Source: Oscillospiraceae bacterium (GTDB lineage Bacteria > Bacillota > Clostridia > Oscillospirales > Ruminococcaceae). From it: a stretch of DNA of 61,929 bases. The stretch covers positions 1-61,929 of the forward strand of contig JAQXHC010000046.1 of assembly GCA_029007035.1 (NCBI GenBank), in the 5' to 3' direction. Below are positions 5,543 to 14,725 of the stretch, piece after piece (within the stretch, counting starts at the first letter, position 1; each line of letters begins with the position of its first letter). Both the position numbers and the translations under genes were made by a program. The notes under the pieces are model-generated. The model did not search any database. It was not told where the DNA came from and was given only the letters and a program-made list of their open reading frames with translations.

Positions 5543-8332
5543 TTAATTGTGTGGTGTTGCTTTAAGTCCGAGCTGTTCAAGCGTCAGCTGATGCGTCGGC
5601 GCGAACCTTTCAGAGTGCATATAACGGAGCAGTGAACGATAAAATTCGCGAACTTCGGGACGCTGTGAAATCTCGTAAAGACGGCTTGTGCAGACCATAA
5701 GTCTGCCATCTCCGACTGCGGCTTCGTATAGAATACCGAGCTTATGACAGCGCTCGAAATTATCAGTCATCATGATAATCGGACGGAAATCTGCGTCAGT
5801 ACCGTCAAGAATTGCGCAGTCTGCATGGCTGACGATGTGATACCATTGAGGAGATGAGCAGTCAGCGGTTTCAAAATCAAGGGGATAGTTTTGGCAGTCT
5901 ATACAAAGTCCGAGTGTGCCAACGGGAATCTGCCTGCACATACTTTCGGAGATGCTTCTGAACATAGGATAGCACCAGAAATCGGTGCAGTAAAATCCCC
6001 TGACGCTTTCGGGCAGGTTCTGCGGTATATAGAGGACTTTTTCGCCAGCTGAAAGCAGCTTTTCAGCTTCTTCAAGGGAGTTCACAGTATAAACACAGCT
6101 GTTGCCGAAAATAGATTTGCCAAGTATCGGAAAGTCCCCATCTGCCTTTTGATACGCGTGAAAGTAATAGACATTGTTGACATCTCCGAGATTCAGAGAA
6201 AGCTTCAATGTGCCGGTTTTACGGACCTGTGGGGTGATTACCCCGATTCTGACGATTCCCTCGGATGAATCGGGAATGTCAAGTTCTCCACTCTGCTTAT
6301 CAAAACTCCAGCATATTTTACAGTTGCTGAGTTTTTCCGGTCTCATATATCTGAGCAGAACGGGTATATTCAGAACATCTCCGACTGAGACAATAAACGA
6401 GTCGATTTCCGCAAGAATAACAGTGTCGGAGCAGAATCCGAGCCACAATTCCCGGAGCTTTTCATCGGCAAATTTTTTCGGCTTCATGAACGCGTTGAGC
6501 ATTCCTACAAGAGCGGTTCCCTGACCGGTGAAATCCTGCAAATCAAGCAGCTGAAAACCCGAAATATATTTTGAACGCATGGCAGCTTCAATTTCGTATT
6601 TATAGCACTGAAATGCGAGTCTGCCTGAGGAAATGTGAAAATCCTCAGCGTAGGGGAGAAGCTTTCTTTCGGCGATACGTCGGCGGAAAGTCTCTAAATT
6701 ACGCGGTTTCAGCGGTCCGCTGTACATTGGGATCTCGTCGAAATCGGGAAATGAGCAGTACTGTCCGACCTCGTGTGTGATGATCGGCTTTGTCGGAAAA
6801 AGTTCATCATCCGAGCCGTCGGCTGTTATTTTTTTTACACCGGTTCCGTATTGTATCTCTATTTCCTTGTGAACTGCAGAAGCCTCGGAAACATGGTCTT
6901 TCGGGAAAATCAGCTCATCGTAGGAATGAGATGTATTTGGTTCATCGGTCTGGACGAAGCCGAGGGGAGCATCGCAGTCAGCATAAGAACCGCGGATAAG
7001 TCGGCTTTTGCTGAGACGGACTCCCGAGAAAAAATCATCATTTGGCTGAATATTCGGCCAAAACTGAAAATTGTTGCTGCCCTGAGTGTAAAGGCGGCGG
7101 CTGTCGATAGATTTATACATTCCGAGAATTTCATTCAGCCGTTCCTTGCTGCCCCAGAGTTCATTGCCGAGAGACATCATCACGAATGAAGGGTGATTTC
7201 CAAAGGTTTTGAGAATCCGTCTGCCCTCTGTTATCAGATATTCCTGTTCGGCGGCATTGTGATTATCGTCGGATTTATCGGTGATTGTTCCCCAGAATGG
7301 AAGTTCCGGCTGCATATATATTCCTATTATATCAGCGGCAGTGAAAGCTGCGTCGGGGGGACAGCAGGTATGGAAGCGATAGTGATTGATACCCCATTTC
7401 TGAGCTGTTTCAAAAATTTTAATCCATTCCTCAACGGAAGTAGGCGCAGCCCCCGTGAGAGGAAAAATCATACCGTCATGCTTGCCGCGGAGGAAGATTT
7501 TTCTGCCGTTGCAGAGCAGATTAAGACCGTTGGCAGTGAAGCTCCGAAGTCCGAACGTGACAGAGGCGACATCAGCAGAGCCGCAAATCGCTGCCCTGAC
7601 AGTGTATGTAACAGGAGTGTATTCGCTCCATAACGAGGCATTTTCGCCGAGACTGAGTGTGATCTCCGATGAGCTTTTACAGATATGAAATCGTTGTTTA
7701 TCAATGATTTTGCCGTCTGAGGAAGCTCCCCAAAGCTCAATATCAGCTTTTTCCGCACCCTCAAGCTCAAGACGGAACTTGACGGATTTTTTATCTGCAT
7801 CGGGATAAGCGTCAATTGAGGAAATGCAGGGATTTTCCGAGACTAAAATACAGATTTCTCCGGTGATTCCGTTCCAGTTAGACTGAGTGTCGGGCGAAGT
7901 CATATGACCGCCTTTTGTTGCGTAATCGCAGTTGCTGACACAGACGGCAATGCTGATAATTTCACCGGCAAAGCGGCTGATGTCGTAGAGATGAGGGGTG
8001 CAAAGGCTGTTCCGTGAGCCGATTTTTTCGCCGTTAATCCAGAGAGTGGTATAACGGGTGCGTTCGAGGAAAAGCTTCACCGAATATGTGCAGGGAATTC
8101 CGCTTAAATCCGCGGTTTTATAGTACCAGCCATAGCCCTCATAGGCATAGGCATCGGTTAGAAAGCCTGTTTCGGATTTTGGATTGGGTCTGCCAAGTTT
8201 TGATAGAGAAACGGTGGATGGAAGAGTGATTTTATCTGTTCCGCCGAGGAGATAATATTGGCTGAGGAGTCCGTTTTTCTCTTCGTCGGTACGAAATCCC
8301 CATTCACCTGAGAGGTCGATTTTATAAAGCAT
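5543..8332 (-). CDS. Glycoside hydrolase family 2 protein, intracellular
   Basis: A 929-residue protein with the GH2 plan: an N-terminal jelly-roll sugar-binding domain (LSGEWGFRTD near 8, SNWNGITGEI near 151), an Ig-like domain, then a TIM barrel. The acid/base glutamate is E391 in MMSLGNELWG. The probable nucleophile is E521 in KPIITHEVGQYC. It has no signal peptide, so it should act on imported oligosaccharides. A long C-terminal part (about 620-929) adds further beta-rich domains. Substrate cannot be told: beta-galactosidase, glucuronidase or a plant-polysaccharide side-chain activity are all possible. It is 180 bp downstream of the SDR gene on the same strand. Confidence 0.85.
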   Translation of the reverse strand: MLYKIDLSGEWGFRTDEEKNGLLSQYYLLGGTDKITLPSTVSLSKLGRPNPKSETGFLTDAYAYEGYGWYYKTADLSGIPCTYSVKLFLERTRYTTLWINGEKIGSRNSLCTPHLYDISRFAGEIISIAVCVSNCDYATKGGHMTSPDTQSNWNGITGEICILVSENPCISSIDAYPDADKKSVKFRLELEGAEKADIELWGASSDGKIIDKQRFHICKSSSEITLSLGENASLWSEYTPVTYTVRAAICGSADVASVTFGLRSFTANGLNLLCNGRKIFLRGKHDGMIFPLTGAAPTSVEEWIKIFETAQKWGINHYRFHTCCPPDAAFTAADIIGIYMQPELPFWGTITDKSDDNHNAAEQEYLITEGRRILKTFGNHPSFVMMSLGNELWGSKERLNEILGMYKSIDSRRLYTQGSNNFQFWPNIQPNDDFFSGVRLSKSRLIRGSYADCDAPLGFVQTDEPNTSHSYDELIFPKDHVSEASAVHKEIEIQYGTGVKKITADGSDDELFPTKPIITHEVGQYCSFPDFDEIPMYSGPLKPRNLETFRRRIAERKLLPYAEDFHISSGRLAFQCYKYEIEAAMRSKYISGFQLLDLQDFTGQGTALVGMLNAFMKPKKFADEKLRELWLGFCSDTVILAEIDSFIVSVGDVLNIPVLLRYMRPEKLSNCKICWSFDKQSGELDIPDSSEGIVRIGVITPQVRKTGTLKLSLNLGDVNNVYYFHAYQKADGDFPILGKSIFGNSCVYTVNSLEEAEKLLSAGEKVLYIPQNLPESVRGFYCTDFWCYPMFRSISESMCRQIPVGTLGLCIDCQNYPLDFETADCSSPQWYHIVSHADCAILDGTDADFRPIIMMTDNFERCHKLGILYEAAVGDGRLMVCTSRLYEISQRPEVREFYRSLLRYMHSERFAPTHQLTLEQLGLKATPHN

Positions 8333-8513
8333 TATAATTAAACTCCAAAAATATAATGTTGTAATCTGATAGATTCTGCTGGTTTGTTTCCTGAATTTTT
8401 TCGGGCATAGATCCTGCCGTTATGCCGAAAAATCTATTAATATAAGATTGAGGATAGTTCAGTTATTGATTCATTTTTTTTTGAACAGGCTCTAAGACAG
8501 CGCTCCCGAAAGC

Positions 8514-9278
8514 TCAGATCGCAGGCATCACTCGTCCGCCTGAGACGGGGATATATGCGCCTGTTGTAAAGCCTGCGAGGTCGGATGCAAGAAATGCCGC
8601 CATTTGTGCAATTTCAAGGTCTGTTCCGCGCCGTCTGAGAGGAACGGTGGAATCATAACCGGGCTGGACTTCAGTATGGCTCAGACGGTCGTTTTCGCTG
8701 ATTGTCCAGCCTGGAGCGACCTGATTTACTGTGATGTCGTACTGACCGACCTCCTTGGCAAGACATCGGATAAATCCGTCAAGACCGCGCTTGGCAGCTG
8801 AATACGCGCTGAACGTCGGCTCACACAACGCAGAGCACTCGGTATTTATAGCAATGAAACGGCCTTTTCGCTTTTCTATCATGCCGGGGATAAACAGCTT
8901 TGCCATATATACGTTGTGCATCACACATGAATCAAACTGACTGTAGAAATCGGCAATATCCTGTTCGAGAGCGACTGTCCTCGGATATTGAATAACTGCA
9001 TTGCAGACAACAATATCCGCTTCACCAAGTGAATCCGAGATGTTTGCTTTGAGCTTTTTCAGCGACTCAAAGTCAGTAATGTCTGCCTGAAAAGCATCAG
9101 CACGCCTGCCCTTGGAGCGAATCTCTCCGACCAGTTCGCGTGCTTTCTGCTCGTTCGAATGATAATGGACGGCGATGTCTGCACCGCAGTCGCCGAACAC
9201 TTCAGCCATAACGCGTCCGAGCTGACCTGTTGCGCCGGTAATGACAGCAAGTCTGCCTGTGAGATCAATTTTCAGCAT
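8514..9278 (-). CDS. SDR family NAD(P)-dependent oxidoreductase
   Basis: A classical short-chain dehydrogenase/reductase of 254 residues. The Rossmann motif TGATGQLGR is at 14-22, the VCNAV variant of NNAG near 91-95, and the catalytic YSAAK is at 159-163. The C-terminal TGAYIPVSGGR is typical of the family. N-H-S-Y-K spacing suggests an active enzyme, with binding of NADP or NAD unresolved. The substrate could be a sugar acid or a keto compound. It starts 3 bp after the lipoprotein gene and lies upstream of the GH2 gene, so a role in sugar metabolism is reasonable but unproven. Confidence 0.88.
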   Translation of the reverse strand: MLKIDLTGRLAVITGATGQLGRVMAEVFGDCGADIAVHYHSNEQKARELVGEIRSKGRRADAFQADITDFESLKKLKANISDSLGEADIVVCNAVIQYPRTVALEQDIADFYSQFDSCVMHNVYMAKLFIPGMIEKRKGRFIAINTECSALCEPTFSAYSAAKRGLDGFIRCLAKEVGQYDITVNQVAPGWTISENDRLSHTEVQPGYDSTVPLRRRGTDLEIAQMAAFLASDLAGFTTGAYIPVSGGRVMPAI

Positions 9279-9281
9279 ATT

Positions 9282-10205
9282 TTATCCTTTCAGTACGGTA
9301 ATGAGTGAATTAACCGCCTCGGTGTATTTTTTTTCGGCAGCGAGGGTATTTGCGGAAGTGAGTGCTGTTTCGAGACTGTCGGGCAGAGCACTGCCTGAGG
9401 AAACAGTCGTGATGGTGTCTGTTGCAGTATCAAGCATAATCATGATACCTGCTTCTCCGGAATATCTGCGGTCGCAGTAGCTTTGACATATCTCCTCATT
9501 GGAGGACTGAGTTCCGTTCGTTGTGGCTAATACGGAAATGCTGACAGATGACGATGTACAGGCACTTTCAAGAACTGAAACGCTTTCAGCGGAAAATGCG
9601 CCGACATTATCGAAAATATGCTGTGAACCGCCCTCGCCAAGCTTCATTATACGCAGAACTGCGTTCCTGATATCGCCGCTGATGATTTCCCTTGTCGCCC
9701 AGTAGAATGCGAGCTTTTCGTCCTGCTCACTGACAGAGGCTTGACAGCTGCCCTTTTTGTAGAGGTAGTCCTCATTGGTATCATTGTTGATCAGAAGCAG
9801 CAGACCGCTTCCTCTGCCGCTGTAGATGTCAATATACGCCTCCTTGGCAAACTGTTCGGGTGTAAGACCGCCGAGATCATCTGAGGTTACTACAGCAGCG
9901 TTTATGAGGTAATCCGTGTAGAGCATACCCACATAGTTATTGATTATGTCATAATCGGCAGAACTGAGTATTCCTGCATTATCATATATGAATTTGCCTT
10001 CGGCTTTCTCAATGCTGCCGATTGCTACAGGAGGAGCAGTAGCGGGTTCCGAAGAGGATGTCTGTACGTCGGAAGTTGATGCTGCCGAGGAATTCTGTTC
10101 GGGAGTTATTGCGGATTTATCATTTTTGTTTTTTTTCTCGCCGCAGCCAGCGAAAGCCGATGAAGCAAGAATTGATGTCAAGATGAGCGCCAAAATTTTT
10201 TTCAA
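9282..10205 (-). CDS. Lipoprotein with TPM-type domain
   Basis: The N-terminus MKKILALILTSILASSAFAG-C is a lipoprotein signal peptide with the lipidated Cys at 20, so it should be anchored outside the membrane. A Ser/Thr-rich linker follows. The TPM domain then runs from about residue 70: GKFIYDNAGILSSADYD, VVTSDDLGGLTPEQFA and RGSGLLLLINNDT. TPM domains occur in photosystem repair phosphatase and in YgcG-like secreted proteins; their bacterial role is poorly known. The start is a TTG at 10205, because the nearby ATG is out of frame. It is first in a run with the SDR gene. Confidence 0.75.
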   Translation of the reverse strand: MKKILALILTSILASSAFAGCGEKKNKNDKSAITPEQNSSAASTSDVQTSSSEPATAPPVAIGSIEKAEGKFIYDNAGILSSADYDIINNYVGMLYTDYLINAAVVTSDDLGGLTPEQFAKEAYIDIYSGRGSGLLLLINNDTNEDYLYKKGSCQASVSEQDEKLAFYWATREIISGDIRNAVLRIMKLGEGGSQHIFDNVGAFSAESVSVLESACTSSSVSISVLATTNGTQSSNEEICQSYCDRRYSGEAGIMIMLDTATDTITTVSSGSALPDSLETALTSANTLAAEKKYTEAVNSLITVLKG

Positions 10206-10224
10206 AAAAAATCATTCCTAACAC

Positions 10225-10253
10225 TTGTATTATATCTTTTATTTTAGTATAAT
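10225..10253 (+). promoter_or_regulatory. Promoter of the DNA glycosylase gene, overlapping a divergent promoter
   Basis: TTGTAT (10225-10230), 17-bp spacer, TATAAT (10248-10253) on the plus strand. On the minus strand a TATAAT at 10234-10229, preceded 17 bp upstream by a weak TTAAAT, would serve the lipoprotein gene. The two promoters overlap back to back, so they could compete. Confidence 0.55.
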
Positions 10254-10324
10254 TTAATAGAAAAATCAAGAGTAAACGTGCTTTTGAAGATTATTTAATG
10301 AAATATACACAAAGGAGCAAAAAA

Positions 10325-11134
10325 ATGGACTATTCAATTCGTGGAAATGACATTATCGTAAGTGAACCGAATCTCAGTCTTGATGAAACTCTCGATTGCG
10401 GACAGGCATTCAGATGGCAGAAAATAGCTTCAGACTATGAGTGTACATATGAGGGGAATTTCCTAAACAGCAGTCTGAAAGTCTCGCAGGAGAGGAAAGG
10501 GATTTTTGTATTCCACAATACATCGGAAGCGGACTTCCTTGATAAATGGGTGGACTATTTTGATTTCAATACCGACTACAGCGAGATCAAACGAAGACTT
10601 TCTGAGGATGCGACGCTTTCAAAGGCGTGCGGATTTGCAGGAGGAATCCGCCTTTTGCGGCAGGACAGCTGGGAATGTCTGATTTCGTTCATCATTTCGC
10701 AGAACAACAACATTCCGCGAATAAAGGGAATTATTGCACGTCTGTGCGAACATTACGGCGGCAGATTTCCCGATGCAGAGGAGCTTTCCGCAGAAAATGC
10801 CGACTCTCTTTCATATCTCCGCAGTGGCTTCAGAGCAAAATATATCGAGGACGCAGCAGCCCAGACAGCTTCAGGAGAGATTGACCTTTCAGCGATTCGC
10901 AGAATGCCGATTGAAGATGCACGGACTGCCCTGAAAGCTATTAAAGGAGTTGGTCCAAAGGTTGCCGAATGCGTTCTGCTCTTCGGAATGTACCGAACTG
11001 AAGCATTCCCGCTTGACGTCTGGATGAAAAGGGTCATGGAACAGTATTATCCCTCCGGATTTCCCGATTTTGCAAAGGATATAGGGGGAATCGCGCAGCA
11101 GTATCTTTTCCACTATATACGATGCAATAGCTAA
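10325..11134 (+). CDS. OGG1-type 8-oxoguanine DNA glycosylase/AP lyase
   Basis: This HhH-GPD enzyme excises 8-oxoguanine and nicks the abasic site. The 269-residue protein has the N-terminal OGG domain (LDCGQAFRWQ at 23-32), FIISQNNNIPRIK (122-134), and the helix-hairpin-helix IKGVGPKVAECVLL (206-219). The Schiff-base lysine is K212 and the catalytic aspartate is in FPLDVWMKR (D231). These match the K249/D268 pair of human OGG1. AAAGGAG lies 8 nt before the ATG at 10325, so an in-frame upstream ATG at 10298 is not used here. It is flanked by long spacers and probably transcribed alone. Confidence 0.92.
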   Translation: MDYSIRGNDIIVSEPNLSLDETLDCGQAFRWQKIASDYECTYEGNFLNSSLKVSQERKGIFVFHNTSEADFLDKWVDYFDFNTDYSEIKRRLSEDATLSKACGFAGGIRLLRQDSWECLISFIISQNNNIPRIKGIIARLCEHYGGRFPDAEELSAENADSLSYLRSGFRAKYIEDAAAQTASGEIDLSAIRRMPIEDARTALKAIKGVGPKVAECVLLFGMYRTEAFPLDVWMKRVMEQYYPSGFPDFAKDIGGIAQQYLFHYIRCNS

Positions 11135-11263
11135 AGTGCACAAAGTTTATTTAAAAAATTTGTTGAACTTTTCTAAAGCAATATACTGTCTACCAATTGT
11201 AATATAATTCCGCCGGAAGCTTTTAACATTTCCACATTGACGTTTTTGAACGTATATATCGTT

Positions 11264-11338
11264 GGTTTTCCACTGTTTCCACAGAGTTTTCAACAATTGC
11301 CTTAACGGTTTTCCACTGTTTCCGGATACTTTTCAACA
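11264..11338. repeat. Two 32-bp direct repeats of DnaA-box-like character in a long spacer
   Basis: GGTTTTCCACTGTTTCC-N6-TTTTCAACA occurs at 11264-11295 and again at 11307-11338 with a 43-bp period. The TTTTCCAC and TTTTCAACA cores differ from the DnaA box TTATCCACA at two or so positions, and a TTGTCCATA lies at 11388. The spacer 11135-11502 otherwise holds AT-rich sequence and no gene I can support. Confidence 0.5.
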
Positions 11339-11502
11339 GCCGTGTCAGTGAAGTGATTTTTTACGGCTTGTATATCAGGCTGTAAAGTTGTCCATAATTT
11401 CATTGCGTCAGATGCCGATTTTCTTGAATTTTAACGGAATGTTCAATCCGCCGCGGTACTTGACAAATCCAAAAAAATCTGCTTCATGAAAGGAATTATA
11501 CG

Positions 11503-11760
11503 ATGATTAAAGGCGTTAACAAGAGGATAATCGAGATCAACTATCCTAACAGTCCATATTTTGACAAGGCAGTGTTTTATTTGAAACCCTCAGTAAGAGA
11601 GCTTCCTGGAAAGGTCTCTCTCGCTGAAGCTAACAAACTGCTTGCCTCTATGGAAATAGGGACGGCTTATCCACGCAGACACGTTAATATCGGAAAAATT
11701 CTAATTCCTGTTCTGTTGATAGCAGCCATTTCAGCAGTTGTACTTCTGATATTGATTTAG
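11503..11760 (+). CDS. Small tail-anchored protein, function unknown
   Basis: An 85-residue protein: an N-terminal soluble part (MIKGVNKRIIEINYPNSPYF...), then LPGKVSLAEANKLLASMEIG. A single C-terminal membrane helix follows (IGKILIPVLLIAAISAVVLL, about 63-84). The topology suggests the soluble domain stays in the cytoplasm at the membrane. An AAAGGAA ribosome binding site is 7-8 nt ahead of the ATG. I do not recognise the family. It is flanked by the repeat-bearing spacer upstream and the AraC gene downstream, both separated by their own regulatory sequence. Confidence 0.6.
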   Translation: MIKGVNKRIIEINYPNSPYFDKAVFYLKPSVRELPGKVSLAEANKLLASMEIGTAYPRRHVNIGKILIPVLLIAAISAVVLLILI

Positions 11761-11800
11761 GCAATATTTTACTGTTGAGAGCAATATTTTTCAAAAAGTA

Positions 11801-11829
11801 TGGACAAATCCTGTCTTATGTGTTATAAT
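11801..11829 (+). promoter_or_regulatory. Sigma-A promoter of the AraC regulator gene
   Basis: TGGACA (11801-11806), 17-bp spacer, TATAAT (11824-11829). It places transcription start about 45 nt before the gene. Confidence 0.7.
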
Positions 11830-11883
11830 TTATTTATGAAATCATTGATCAAAATAGATTTACTATAATGTGAGGTGCAGGAT

Positions 11884-12744
11884 ATGGAAAAAAATGTTGC
11901 TGGATTTAAAAACAGGCTTTCGAAAAGAATCATCGGCACTCCCGGTCCTGTTGCAAAGCATGCGTTCTTTTATATGCAGGAGACGGGATGTCTGAAAAGT
12001 GAGGAGCACGCATCGACTCAGCGTCAGAACCTCGATTCATTCCTTTTCGTCGCTGTAACTTCAGGCAGCGGTGAGCTTACAATCGGAAACGAAACTTTTT
12101 TGGTCACCAAAGGCGAATGTTTTTTCATCGACTGCCGAATTTCACATTTTTATAAAAGCTCTGAAAATGACCCGTGGGAGCTGCTTTGGGTTCACTTTAA
12201 CGGAAGTACCTCCGAGCAGTATTATGAGTATTTTCTCTCGCAGTCGAAAAATGTATTCCGACCTGATTCTTTTGACAGGATTATTTCAACCATTACAGAA
12301 ATCATAAAGGTTAATGAGCTGAGGGGAGCGAATACCGAGGTTATAACGTCCGGACTGATTGTACAGATGCTCACGCTTTCTCTTACCACAAGTTCTGAGA
12401 TCCGGTGCTGCGATACAGCTGTCCAGCAAAAAATTTTATTGGTTCACGACTATATCGACGAGCATTTCAATGAGGAGCTTTCTCTTGAGCTCCTTGCGTC
12501 GGAGTTCTACATAAGTAAATTTTATCTCACAAGAGAGTACAAGAAAATTTACGGTCAGACAATTTTCCAGCAGATCATTACCGCCCGGATAAACTACGGA
12601 AAAAAATTGCTTCGGTTTACAGATAAATCGGTCGAGGAAATATCACATCTTTGCGGTTTTAACGACCAGAGCTATTTCGCAAGGCAGTTCAAAAAATCAG
12701 AGAATCTCACCTGCTTTGCCTACCGGAAAATGTGGAGAGACTGA
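11884..12744 (+). CDS. AraC family transcriptional regulator with cupin-like sensor
   Basis: The N-terminal part (residues 40-110) is an AraC-type cupin (SGELTIGNETFLVTKGECFF, then WELLWVHFNG), usual for sugar sensing. The C-terminal pair of helix-turn-helix motifs lies at about 190-286: LSLELLASEFYISKFYLTRE, then ISHLCGFNDQSYFARQFKK. The ATG at 11884 has GAGGTG 6 nt upstream; an in-frame GTG at 11875 lies inside that site. No sugar operon is adjacent, so its target is unknown. The GH2 locus 3.5 kb away is a possibility only. Confidence 0.87.
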   Translation: MEKNVAGFKNRLSKRIIGTPGPVAKHAFFYMQETGCLKSEEHASTQRQNLDSFLFVAVTSGSGELTIGNETFLVTKGECFFIDCRISHFYKSSENDPWELLWVHFNGSTSEQYYEYFLSQSKNVFRPDSFDRIISTITEIIKVNELRGANTEVITSGLIVQMLTLSLTTSSEIRCCDTAVQQKILLVHDYIDEHFNEELSLELLASEFYISKFYLTREYKKIYGQTIFQQIITARINYGKKLLRFTDKSVEEISHLCGFNDQSYFARQFKKSENLTCFAYRKMWRD

Positions 12745-12799
12745 TAAGAACAGACTGCGTATTTCTGTCCAAACGGTTATTACACACGGCAACTAACGT

Positions 12800-12839
12800 A
12801 AAACAAAAAGAGCAGTATCGCTTAATTGCGGTACTGCTC
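12800..12839 (-). terminator. Terminator of the arsenic operon
   Basis: GAGCAGTATCGC / GCGGTACTGCTC with a 6-nt loop. On the minus strand the stem is followed by TTTTTGTTTT. It lies 55 bp past the arsC stop. Confidence 0.8.
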
Positions 12840-12894
12840 AAACTTTATGCGTGTATATGACATCAATTACGTCATTATGAAATGTCGTCTTGTC

Positions 12895-13287
12895 TTAGCA
12901 TGACAATTCTGCTCTCAGTAACAAAATCTTTTTTTCTATTTCAGCAATGGCTTCTTTAAAGACGTCATCACTTAGTCCGGTAGGATCGGGAAGACTCCAT
13001 TCATAATCAAACGTTCTTCCTATGAACGGACAGCCGACATCACATCCCATTGAAATTACAATATCAGGCTCAGGAATATCCTTATATTTCTTGCTGTAAT
13101 GCGTATTCTCCATGTCGATGCCATAAAGTTCTTTCATCAGACGAACAGCATCCTGATTTATCTGATCTTTTGTTTCTGTTCCTGCTGAATAGCTTTCAAA
13201 CACATCAGATGCAAAATGTTTACCGAGAGCTTCTGCTATCTGACTTCTGCATGAATTGTGTACACAGATGAATGCAACTTTCTTCAT
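12895..13287 (-). CDS. arsC: Arsenate reductase, thioredoxin-coupled type
   Basis: This reduces As(V) to As(III) using a cysteine relay. At 130 residues it has the LMW-phosphatase-like P-loop CVHNSCRS (C8 and C13 region) and the two resolving cysteines in SMGCDVGCPFIG (about 79-90). That is the pI258/B. subtilis ArsC arrangement. The C-terminal DPTG motif near SLPDPTGLSDD is also typical. It is the last gene of the arsR operon, and its ATG overlaps the preceding stop by 4 bases (ATGA). The upstream thioredoxin-like gene could supply electrons. Confidence 0.93.
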   Translation of the reverse strand: MKKVAFICVHNSCRSQIAEALGKHFASDVFESYSAGTETKDQINQDAVRLMKELYGIDMENTHYSKKYKDIPEPDIVISMGCDVGCPFIGRTFDYEWSLPDPTGLSDDVFKEAIAEIEKKILLLRAELSC

Positions 13288-13610
13288 TTCATAAGCTCCA
13301 TAACTTCCTTTGTTTTCAGCACCTTGCCGTAAGCTACGACCTTTTCATTGATTACAATTGCAGGCATGGACATAACACCATATCCCATTACCACTTCCAT
13401 ATCAGTGATATACTGCACATCTGTTGCAATACCCAGTTCGGCAACTGCATTCAATACGTTCTGATACTGCTCATGACAGGACTTGCATCCTGCACCGAGA
13501 ACCTTGATACTCTTAATTGATGTGCCTGCAACTGCTTTTACGCCTGTATCACAGCCACCGTTGCAGCCACAGGCTGCCTTTTCTTCTTTTTTCTTTCCGA
13601 ATAATGCCAT
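13284..13610 (-). CDS. Thioredoxin-like redox-active disulfide protein
   Basis: A 108-residue small thioredoxin-fold protein with the redox motif GAGCKSC (C42, C45) and the cis-proline region VMSMPAIVINEKVV. It also has an extra Cys cluster at the N-terminus (AACGCNGGCDTG, C14/C16/C20). Proteins of this TlpA-poor type are often beside ArsP permeases and arsenic genes. A direct role in reducing ArsC is a reasonable inference; the extra Cys cluster could bind metal or arsenite. It overlaps arsC by 4 bases. Confidence 0.82.
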   Translation of the reverse strand: MALFGKKKEEKAACGCNGGCDTGVKAVAGTSIKSIKVLGAGCKSCHEQYQNVLNAVAELGIATDVQYITDMEVVMGYGVMSMPAIVINEKVVAYGKVLKTKEVMELMK

Positions 13611-13634
13611 AATAGTTTCCTCCTTGAGTTTGTT

Positions 13635-14639
13635 TTATACCAATACACCCTGAACCATATTGAAGAAATATCCTACAATAATGATCCCGACTGTACAGAT
13701 TGTTATGAAAATGCCCAGAAGTTTCGGCTTAACTGCTTTTTTCAGCATTATCATTGACGGAAGCGAAAGTGTTGTAACTCCCATCATGAATGAAAGTACA
13801 ACGCCAAGTCTTGCACCTTTTCCAAGCAGCGCTTCTGCAATAGGGATACATCCGAAGATGTCCGCATACATAGGCACCCCGGCAACTGCTGCAATGATAA
13901 CACCGAACGGATTACCTGTACCGAGTACTTTTACAATAATATCTTTCGGTATCCAGTTGTGAATAAATGCTCCGACTGCAACACCCGCAAGAACATAAGG
14001 GAAAACTTTTTTTGCAGTTTCAACAACCTGTTCCCATGCGTATTTTATTCTGTCGTTGAAATGCGGTTTGTTTTGCGGAATATCAAGAACTTTACCATTT
14101 CTGATAAAGTCTGCTACTTGATCTTCGAGGCGAAGTTTTTCAATCAGCGTTCCGCCTGCAACTGCTATTACAAGTCCGACAATAACATATACAACAGCAA
14201 CTTTCCAGCCGAAAATGCTCATCAGCAGAACGAGAGAGCCTAAATCGACCATTGGTGAAGAAATCAGGAACGAGAATGTCACACCAAGCGGAAGTCCTGC
14301 ACTTGTAAATCCCATGAACAACGGAATTGACGAACAGGAGCAGAATGGTGTTACTGTTCCGAGCAGAGCTGCAATAATATTCGCTCCTATACCATGAAAT
14401 CGCCCAAGGATTTTCTTTGACCTTTCAGGCGGAAAATAGCTTTGGATATATGAAATCACAAGAATCAGAAATCCAAGCAGAACCATTATTTTGATTGTAT
14501 CATAAAGGAAAAAGTTTATACTCCCCCCAATTCTTCCCGATGTATCAAGTCCGATTGTTTCCAATAAACCTGAAATCAGTCGATTCAGCCATTTCATACC
14601 GAGTATTTCGTCCTGAAAAAAACTCCATATTTCACTCAT
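13635..14639 (-). CDS. ArsP/DUF318-type permease
   Basis: A 334-residue membrane protein with about 8-10 hydrophobic segments and the conserved cysteine motif TPFCSCSSIPLFMGFTSAG in an early helix, typical of the ArsP_1 family. Members export trivalent organoarsenicals, and others serve as predicted permeases in thioredoxin/ArsR operons. The ATG at 14639 has GGAGG 5 nt ahead, so longer in-frame starts back to 14711 are not preferred. It has its own ArsR-like palindrome upstream at 14659. Substrate (arsenite versus methylarsenite or a metal) is undetermined. Confidence 0.85.
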   Translation of the reverse strand: MSEIWSFFQDEILGMKWLNRLISGLLETIGLDTSGRIGGSINFFLYDTIKIMVLLGFLILVISYIQSYFPPERSKKILGRFHGIGANIIAALLGTVTPFCSCSSIPLFMGFTSAGLPLGVTFSFLISSPMVDLGSLVLLMSIFGWKVAVVYVIVGLVIAVAGGTLIEKLRLEDQVADFIRNGKVLDIPQNKPHFNDRIKYAWEQVVETAKKVFPYVLAGVAVGAFIHNWIPKDIIVKVLGTGNPFGVIIAAVAGVPMYADIFGCIPIAEALLGKGARLGVVLSFMMGVTTLSLPSMIMLKKAVKPKLLGIFITICTVGIIIVGYFFNMVQGVLV

Positions 14640-14658
14640 GATAGCCTCCAAAACATAG

Positions 14659-14682
14659 ATATATTTAAAGATTGAAATGTAT
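14659..14682. promoter_or_regulatory. Second ArsR-type operator-like palindrome, before the permease gene
   Basis: Imperfect dyad ATATATTTAAA / TGAAATGTAT, closely resembling the perfect palindrome at 15498-15523. It lies 20 bp before the permease start. An internal, arsenic-controlled promoter is likely, but I see no convincing -10/-35 pair. Confidence 0.5.
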
Positions 14683-14725
14683 AGATATATAACCGTTGTT
14701 TTAAGCCGCATTTATTGCGGCTGTA

